Assembly (NCBI RefSeq): GCF_023502345.1
Contig: NZ_JAMFLX010000003.1
Location: 1 to 64,000 of the forward strand
Source of the DNA: Parendozoicomonas callyspongiae
GTDB lineage: Bacteria; Pseudomonadota; Gammaproteobacteria; Pseudomonadales; Endozoicomonadaceae
Direction of reading: 5' to 3'
Length of the DNA: 64,000 nucleotides
Position numbers and translations under genes: made by a program. Each line of letters starts with the position of its first letter. Position 1 is the stretch's first letter. The notes under the pieces were generated by a model that worked only from the letters and a program-made list of their open reading frames with translations, did not search any database and had not been told where the DNA came from. This document shows, piece by piece, positions 58,405-64,000 of this stretch.

Positions 58405-59772
58405 GTGCCTGTGCCTCAGCAACAACAATCACTGGCCTTGTCTGAAGACCAGCTGGAAGCTCTGAACAAAACACTCAATTACGGCATGCCGGAACACACC
58501 CGGCAAATGCTCAATAGCCTGTCTGCTGCAGATATTGCACACCTGCTCGAGTCCTCTCCTCCCCGACAGCGCAGCATTCTCTGGAAACTGATTCCAGTTG
58601 AGGATGAAGGCGACGTACTCAATGAGATGGGGGAAGAAGTCCGCCAGTTCTTTATTGACCAGATGAACATCCAGGAACTGATTAGTATTTTCGAAGACCA
58701 GGATGTGGATGATATTGCGGATATTCTTCAGCAGCTGCCCAAACAGATAACCTATCGCGTTCTGGATTCGATGGATTACCAGAATCGCCAGCGAGTCGAA
58801 GAGGTTCTAGCCTATCCAGAGAATACCGCAGGCGGCCTGATGAACACCGATACGGTAACCGTCCGCAAGGATATTACTGTTGAAGTTGCCCTGCGTTATC
58901 TACGTCAGCACAACTCATTACCCCAACCTCTAGATCAGCTACTGGTGGTCGATCGTTTCGATCAATTCCAGGGCGCTGTACCAATCAGTGATTTACTGAC
59001 TGCAGATCCCAGTACCCTTCTGGCTGATCTGATAGATCACGCTATTCAGCCTGTTCCAGTTTCTATGGAAGATACCCATGTCGCACAGTTATTCGAACGG
59101 GAAGACCTTGTATCGGCTCCGGTCGTTGATGAAAGCTGTCATCTTCTTGGACGTATCACTGTTGATGACGTCGTCGATGTTATAAGGGACGAAGCCGAAC
59201 ACTCAATTATGAGCATGGCCGGACTGGATGAAGATGAAGACACCTTCGCACCAGTACTGCGCACCACGCGACGCAGGGCTGTATGGCTTGGCATTAACCT
59301 GATAACAGCATTTATCGCCTCCGGAGTGATTGGTCTGTTTCAGGAAACTATTGATCAGGTAGTGGCTCTGGCTGTGCTGATGCCAATCGTTGCCAGTATG
59401 GGTGGAATTGCCGGAAGCCAGACTCTTACCTTGATCATACGTGCCATGGCGCTTGGTCAGATTGGTAAATCCAACACCACCTGGCTGCTGACCAGGGAAG
59501 GTCTTGTGGGTTTACTGAACGGGCTGTTCTGGGCCATCGTTGTTTCTGCTGCCGCCATGGTCTGGTTTGATGATCAGACCATCACGCTTGTGATTGGTTT
59601 GTCCATGGTTATCAATCTGGTTGTTGCAGTTCTTTCGGGAGCCATGTTGCCGCTTGTTTTGAAATCACTCGATATTGATCCGGCACTCGCGGGGTCTGTG
59701 ATTCTGACAACCATTACCGACGTCGTAGGGTTTCTGTCCTTCCTTGGACTGGCGACACTTTTCTATACCTAA
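58405..59772 (+). CDS. mgtE: magnesium transporter MgtE
   Basis: This 455-residue protein has an N-terminal superhelical domain (HLLESSPPRQRSILWKL and so on), a pair of CBS domains (about 140-265: AYPENTAGGLMN, VVDESCHLLGRIT), and five C-terminal transmembrane helices. The conserved pore segments are MPIVASMGGIAGSQT and the late TTITDVVGFLSFLG. It is a Mg2+-gated Mg2+ channel of the inner membrane. GTG at 58405 is the apparent start. Confidence 0.95.
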   Translation: MPVPQQQQSLALSEDQLEALNKTLNYGMPEHTRQMLNSLSAADIAHLLESSPPRQRSILWKLIPVEDEGDVLNEMGEEVRQFFIDQMNIQELISIFEDQDVDDIADILQQLPKQITYRVLDSMDYQNRQRVEEVLAYPENTAGGLMNTDTVTVRKDITVEVALRYLRQHNSLPQPLDQLLVVDRFDQFQGAVPISDLLTADPSTLLADLIDHAIQPVPVSMEDTHVAQLFEREDLVSAPVVDESCHLLGRITVDDVVDVIRDEAEHSIMSMAGLDEDEDTFAPVLRTTRRRAVWLGINLITAFIASGVIGLFQETIDQVVALAVLMPIVASMGGIAGSQTLTLIIRAMALGQIGKSNTTWLLTREGLVGLLNGLFWAIVVSAAAMVWFDDQTITLVIGLSMVINLVVAVLSGAMLPLVLKSLDIDPALAGSVILTTITDVVGFLSFLGLATLFYT

Positions 59773-59782
59773 CCGAAAGGCT

Positions 59783-61336
59783 CTATTCTAAGCGCAACTG
59801 ACGGCTGGTAACCCAACCCTCCGGGTTTGTGGCAGTGAAACCCTTAACTCTTGGCTGGAGCCAGTGAACCTGACTTAAATGTTTCAAGGGAATAATACTG
59901 TTGGATTCAACCAGCTGCTGCTCCAGATTTTGATAAAGCATTTTACGTTCTTCCTGAGACGTTTCAGACATCGCTTTTTGCAGCGCAACATCATAATCAT
60001 CATCCATCACACCCAGCGAATAAGGTGAAAGACGACCACCTAACAGTAAAAATGCAGCAGGATCGTTAAAGGCAGCCAGCCAGGCACTATGCATAACCTG
60101 GAAGTCACCTGAGAGGTAACGGCGAGTGAACTCCATCCAGTCCAGGCTGACAATCTCAACCTCAACCCCTGGCAATCTGCGCCACTGGCTGACAATTGAT
60201 TCGTTATACAGACCTCCCTTGCCATAACCTTCCACTGTCATATATTCGATTTTGACTGGGTTACTCTCACTGTAACCGGCCTTGGCTAATGCCTTCCGGG
60301 CAGCATTATCTCTTTTCCATTGTGCCTGTCCGTAATCTTCTGGTAACCAGTTGCTGGCCCCTTTGGTCCAGGGCGGAGTCAAAGTCCAGGCAGGCCCTCC
60401 AACATCAGGAAAAACAGCATCACGATCAAGCACGGCAGCCAGAGCTTTCCTCAAATGCGGGTTACTCATCGTTGAATTTTTGGGATTAACAATCAGATAA
60501 CTGGTAATTAGCTGAGGCTCCGGCTCAGTGGCTATACCAACAGAGACAGCCTTAGGCAGCAAAGAAACAATTGGCAGGCCGGATGTAATATCAAGATCAC
60601 CGGCCCTGAATGCCACAAGTTCATCCAAAGGTTGCTGATACATTTTCCAGACCAGATCGGAAATCTGAGCCTCAGAAAAACCTGAGTAGAAGGTGTTTCG
60701 CTGCAGCTTTATTTCGTTATGACCACTGGAAACAAAGCTGTAAGCGCCATTGCTGACAGCACAGCCTTCTTTCAAATGCCAATCCTCTCCACATGCTTCA
60801 ATAGCGTGTCGCGGAACAGGCAGAAACGATGGAAAAGTCATCATGGCAGGGAACCAGCTGCGAGGCTCGTCCAGCGTGACTACCAGTGTCTGCTTATCTA
60901 GTGCTGTCACACCAAGGGATTCTACAGGCTGCTTTCCTTCGGTAACATCCTGGCTGTTAACAACACCGGAAAGCTGGAGATACCAGCTGTACTTGGCACC
61001 GGTTGCAGGATCAGCCAGACGGCGAAAACTAAAGAGAAAATCTTCTGATGTCAGAGGAGTTCCATCAGACCACTTAAGGTCTTCACGCAGCCTGAATGTC
61101 CAGGTGCGGCCATCTTCAGATACCTGCCAGCTCTCTGCAGCGCCGGGAACCGGCAGCCCATACTCATCCTGAATCACCAGTCCCTCGAATAAGTCCTTGA
61201 GAACACCTGCTTCAGGTGTTCCATGAAAAAAGTGCGGATCAAGCGTTGCCGGAGGCGTAGCAAGCCCCCTGACCAGGGTTTCTGCCTGAATATATGAGGA
61301 GAGAAGAACGGCCAGAATGGCCGGTAAGATACGCAT
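59783..61336 (-). CDS. peptide ABC transporter substrate-binding protein (OppA-like)
   Basis: This 517-residue family 5 extracellular solute-binding protein has a signal peptide (ILPAILAVLLSSYIQA, cleavage near residue 18) without a lipobox. Motifs are LDPHFFHGTPEAGVLKDLFEGL and the signature segment WTFRLREDLKWSDGTPLTSEDF. It most resembles oligopeptide- or murein-peptide-binding OppA/MppA proteins; no permease or ATPase genes lie nearby, so it may serve a system encoded elsewhere. GGGGGTG four bases before ATG at 61334-61336 sets the start. Confidence 0.9.
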   Translation of the reverse strand: MRILPAILAVLLSSYIQAETLVRGLATPPATLDPHFFHGTPEAGVLKDLFEGLVIQDEYGLPVPGAAESWQVSEDGRTWTFRLREDLKWSDGTPLTSEDFLFSFRRLADPATGAKYSWYLQLSGVVNSQDVTEGKQPVESLGVTALDKQTLVVTLDEPRSWFPAMMTFPSFLPVPRHAIEACGEDWHLKEGCAVSNGAYSFVSSGHNEIKLQRNTFYSGFSEAQISDLVWKMYQQPLDELVAFRAGDLDITSGLPIVSLLPKAVSVGIATEPEPQLITSYLIVNPKNSTMSNPHLRKALAAVLDRDAVFPDVGGPAWTLTPPWTKGASNWLPEDYGQAQWKRDNAARKALAKAGYSESNPVKIEYMTVEGYGKGGLYNESIVSQWRRLPGVEVEIVSLDWMEFTRRYLSGDFQVMHSAWLAAFNDPAAFLLLGGRLSPYSLGVMDDDYDVALQKAMSETSQEERKMLYQNLEQQLVESNSIIPLKHLSQVHWLQPRVKGFTATNPEGWVTSRQLRLE

Positions 61337-61448
61337 GTCGACACCCCCGAAAACCAAAATTCACAGGGAAGTGTAGAAAACTGAGGGAAGACATGGCGGA
61401 GAATATTCACCGCCATTTACAAAAAGAAATATGATAAATGGAGAATTG

Positions 61449-62816
61449 TTACTCTCCAGCCACCATCATGCCATCAACCAGCAGGGAACCACTCTGGATA
61501 TTACCGCGACGGTCAATATCATTACCAACCTTTCGCAGATTCATAAACATATCCTTCAGATTGCCAGCAATTGTGACTTCAGAAACCGGGAACTGAATTT
61601 CACCATTCTCAACCCAGAAGCCACCAGCACCACGGGAGTAATCCCCTGTTACCATATTGATGCCCTGACCGATCAGACTGGTTACCAGCAGGCCTGTATC
61701 CATCTCTTTAACCAAGCTATCCAGATCACCGGCATTGCTGTCAATAAACAGGTTGTGGGCACCACCAGCATTAGCAGTACTGGTCATACCCAGCTTGCGG
61801 GCTGAATAGGTGCTGAGAAGATAGCTGGCCAGCATTCCATCTGTAATAAATGACTGATCACGGGTCTGCAGGCCATCACCATCAAAAGCGACTGAGCCCA
61901 TGCCACCCTTCAGCATCGGACGCTCATAGATATTGACCCACTCAGGGAAAATCTTTTTGCCAAGATGATCCAGCAGGAAAGAAGCCTCACGATACAGGCT
62001 GCCACCGCTGATGGCCGCCATCATATGGCTGATAAAACCACCGGCCAGCTCAGCACTGAAAATAACCGGCACATTGGCTGTGGGCACTTTACGGCTTCCC
62101 AGGCGGGCCAGAGTACGCTCTCCAGCCTTACGCCCAATATCAGCCATAGATTCCAGCTTATTGCCATCACGGGCCACTGAGTACCAGTAATCGCGCTGCA
62201 TCTCATCACCCTGCTGGGCAATCATCACTGCACTGACACTCTGGCGACTGGAACGGTGAGGGCCAATAAAATCATGACTGTTTCCGTAGACACGGCAGCC
62301 CTGGTGAGAATTTACTGTTGCACCATCCGAGTTAGTGATTTTGCTGCTGACAGCACGGGCGGCAGCTTCACACTCTTTAGCTCGCTCAATTGCCTCTTCG
62401 GCACTGATACCCCAGGGGTGATAGAGATCCAGATCGGGAAAGTCAGTAGCCATCTGGTCGGCATCTGCCAGACCAGCACAATTATCCTCACTTGTGTAGC
62501 GGGCTATATCACAGGCAGCCCGAACGGTATCTCTGATCGCTTCAGGAGTATCATCACTGGTACTGGCCGAACCCTTGCGCTGGCCAAAATATACCGTGAT
62601 ACCGAAACCCTGATCCTTGTTGAACTCGACGGTATCAACTTCCCCCATACGCACAGTCGTTGACAGACCGGCATCCGAGCTGGCACCCACTTCACAGGCA
62701 CTTGCTCCCTGCTTGCGGGCCTCATCAATAATGTCAGAAACCAACGTGGTGAGACGCTGCTCTTCCAGAGCCGGATCAATCACCGGCTGTGCTTGGCTAG
62801 TCTTGGGGCTGGCCAT
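61449..62816 (-). CDS. pmbA: metalloprotease PmbA (TldE)
   Basis: This 455-residue protein forms the TldD/TldE heterodimeric protease with TldD, which degrades unfolded peptides and matures certain peptide antibiotics in E. coli. The C-terminal half holds the family blocks NVPVIFSAELAGGFISHMM, TSTANAGGAHNLFI and MVTGDYSRGAGGFWVENGE. TldE lacks the metal-binding motif, which TldD supplies. tldD lies close by at the window end on the same strand, with yjgA between them on the opposite strand. Confidence 0.95.
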   Translation of the reverse strand: MASPKTSQAQPVIDPALEEQRLTTLVSDIIDEARKQGASACEVGASSDAGLSTTVRMGEVDTVEFNKDQGFGITVYFGQRKGSASTSDDTPEAIRDTVRAACDIARYTSEDNCAGLADADQMATDFPDLDLYHPWGISAEEAIERAKECEAAARAVSSKITNSDGATVNSHQGCRVYGNSHDFIGPHRSSRQSVSAVMIAQQGDEMQRDYWYSVARDGNKLESMADIGRKAGERTLARLGSRKVPTANVPVIFSAELAGGFISHMMAAISGGSLYREASFLLDHLGKKIFPEWVNIYERPMLKGGMGSVAFDGDGLQTRDQSFITDGMLASYLLSTYSARKLGMTSTANAGGAHNLFIDSNAGDLDSLVKEMDTGLLVTSLIGQGINMVTGDYSRGAGGFWVENGEIQFPVSEVTIAGNLKDMFMNLRKVGNDIDRRGNIQSGSLLVDGMMVAGE

Positions 62817-62974
62817 TGAAACATCCTATCCTGAGCCTTGTTGCTTCCATTCTACAGCCCTGCTTTTCATTCCGTAAACCAGAAGCTTCGAGTTACCAAA
62901 GCACTTCGTGGTTTTCATGGTAAAATAATCGCCAATTACTATTTGATATGCCCTTAAACAGGAAATGTAACGCC

Positions 62975-63191
62975 TAGGGGGTGTTCACAATTAAACGTCG
63001 AACTCAGCGCTTCCGAGAGTTTCTGTGACGAGGCGTAGTGCCGCAGGAATGCTTGCTGCCTTTCAAAGCGCTACAACGAAGCTCACAGGAACTCTCGGAA
63101 GCGCCCTTCGGGTGACTCTAAAAGTGGCCCCCTGCTGTGTCGGGCCACTTTTAGAGCCACTGAGTCGATGTTTAATTGTGAACCCCCCCTA
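62975..63191. mobile_element. MITE-like palindromic element, copy 2
   Basis: This 217-base element has terminal inverted repeats beginning TAGGGGG and ending CCCCCTA. Inner arm pairs are GCGCTTCCGAGAGTT / AACTCTCGGAAGCGC and CTCTAAAAGTGGCC / GGCCACTTTTAGAG. There is no transposase frame. Compared with copy 1 read in reverse, it has the same arms CTCTCGGAAGCGCCCTT, CTCTAAAAGTGGCC and TTTTAGAGCCACTGAGTCGA. It has an added left arm and lacks the GGGCTTGT hairpin. It ends 29 bases before yjgA. Confidence 0.88.
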
Positions 63192-63220
63192 GCAACCAGC
63201 GGCATTTCCACGGTAACAGA

Positions 63221-63745
63221 ATGCGCAAAAACAGAAATCACGAAGAACTGGATCAGGATGAAGAGATCATTCTGGTCAGCAAATCCGAGCTGAAGCGGGA
63301 TGCCCATGAACTTAAGGATCTGGGTGCCAGGCTGACTGAACTCAAGCCTGATCAGCTGGCAAAAATCCCCCTCGAAGGTCGGATTATTGATGCCATTACT
63401 GAGACAGCACGAATCAAAAGCCACAACGCCCGCAAGCGTCAGTTCGGGTTTATTGGCAAGCTGATGCTGGATCAGGATATTGATGCCATCCGTCACGAGC
63501 TGGCCATGATGGACACCAGCAGTGAAGAGTACAGCCGCCATTTCCATATCCTGGAACGCTGGCGCGAGCGCCTGATTAATGATGGCAACACAGCCCTGAC
63601 GGCTTTTCTTGATGAACACCCTCACGCTGACGCACAGCAACTGCGCCAGCTGATTCGTAATATCAATAAAGAAAAGTCAGAAGAGAAGAAAGCAACACTC
63701 AGTAAAAAACTGTTCCGTTGCCTGAGAGAAGTTAGCGAAAGCTGA
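63221..63745 (+). CDS. darP: ribosome-associated protein YjgA (DarP)
   Basis: This 174-residue protein of the DUF615/YjgA family has an acidic start (EELDQDEEIILVSKSELKRDA) and conserved helices KRQFGFIGKLML and HILERWRERLINDG. E. coli DarP assists late 50S subunit assembly. A MITE-like element ends 29 bases upstream of its ATG and so forms much of its leader. A strong terminator follows. Confidence 0.94.
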   Translation: MRKNRNHEELDQDEEIILVSKSELKRDAHELKDLGARLTELKPDQLAKIPLEGRIIDAITETARIKSHNARKRQFGFIGKLMLDQDIDAIRHELAMMDTSSEEYSRHFHILERWRERLINDGNTALTAFLDEHPHADAQQLRQLIRNINKEKSEEKKATLSKKLFRCLREVSES

Positions 63746-63748
63746 GTT

Positions 63749-63787
63749 AAAAAAACCAAGGCGGGTATAGCCAGCCTTGGTTTTTTT
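63749..63787. terminator. bidirectional terminator between yjgA and tldD
   Basis: AAAAAAACCAAGG (63749-63761) pairs with CCTTGGTTTTTTT (63775-63787), perfect over 13 bases and flanked by A and T runs. Confidence 0.92.
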
Positions 63788-63809
63788 ATGGTTCCGGTTA
63801 CCCAGAAAC

Positions 63810-64000
63810 TTACATGCTGGTTCCACCAACAGTAATCTCATCAATTTTCAGAGTTGGCTGACCAACTCCAACCGGCACTGACTGTCCATCCTTACCACAG
63901 ACGCCTACTCCGGAATCCAGCTTAAGGTCATTACCAACCATGGATACCTTGTTCATAACATCAGGACCGTTACCGATCAACGTTGCACCTTTCACAGGCG
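63810..64000 (-). CDS. tldD: metalloprotease TldD, C-terminal part
   Basis: Only the last 63 or so codons are in the window; the gene continues past 64000. The segment matches the TldD C-terminus: [40 protein letters not shown], and the final TVGGTSM. It pairs with PmbA in the TldD/TldE protease. The stop is at 63810-63812. Confidence 0.94.
   Translation of the reverse strand, partial: PVKGATLIGNGPDVMNKVSMVGNDLKLDSGVGVCGKDGQSVPVGVGQPTLKIDEITVGGTSM

Overview
The window looks like a chromosome segment of a gammaproteobacterium from the Oceanospirillales/Pseudomonadales side, most like a marine-invertebrate symbiont such as Endozoicomonas. That placement is inferred from gene order and protein style; no database search was run. 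Core genes follow an order known from Pseudomonas and, in part, E. coli: cysDN, a NIF3 family gene, degS/algW, hisD-hisG-murA-ibaG, mlaBCDEF, then divergently yrbG-kdsD-lptCAB-rpoN-hpf-ptsN-rapZ-npr, then mgtE and pmbA-yjgA-tldD. No rRNA, tRNA, CRISPR array or intact insertion sequence was recognised.

Layout. 1-3.7 kb: a saccharopine-dehydrogenase-like enzyme and a predicted clan CE cysteine-protease/acetyltransferase effector with a nuclear-localisation-like tail. 3.7-7.9 kb: an arsenic cluster on the minus strand (arsJ, an arsenic-type GAPDH, an ArsC-ArsR fusion, a CDKN3-like phosphatase and a decayed acr3). 8.0-9.3 kb: an FMN riboswitch driving a RibN-like transporter. 9.4-14.1 kb: a large coiled-coil protein and a YopH-like tyrosine phosphatase, both effector-like. 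14.2-20.9 kb: pyrC, rnt (its 3' end formed by a MITE-like element), a His-rich leader peptide ahead of a YuiF-type permease, a PIN-PhoH protein and a secreted trypsin-like protease. 21-27.7 kb: an acyl-CoA synthetase, yaaA, a TRIC channel, a cation/proton antiporter and folM-folE. 27.7-34.4 kb: a 903-residue secreted-looking protein of unknown function, tdh-kbl and an ankyrin protein. 34.4-64 kb: the conserved core block listed above, with small accessory genes at its seams.

How the genes work together. ArsJ and its GAPDH export arsenate as arseno-phosphoglycerate. KdsD, LptC, LptA, LptB and MurA build and move envelope components, and the Mla system maintains outer-membrane lipid asymmetry. 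RpoN, HPF, PtsN, RapZ and NPr form the nitrogen-PTS/sigma-54 cluster. CysDN activates sulfate. Tdh-Kbl degrades threonine to glycine. FolM-FolE make reduced pterins.

The most notable features are: the His-leader/permease pair, which suggests histidine attenuation of a transporter; two copies of a modular palindromic MITE-like repeat, one supplying the rnt stop codon; a set of candidate host-directed effectors placed between core operons; the missing kdsC between kdsD and lptC; and the degenerate acr3 in an otherwise intact arsenic cluster.
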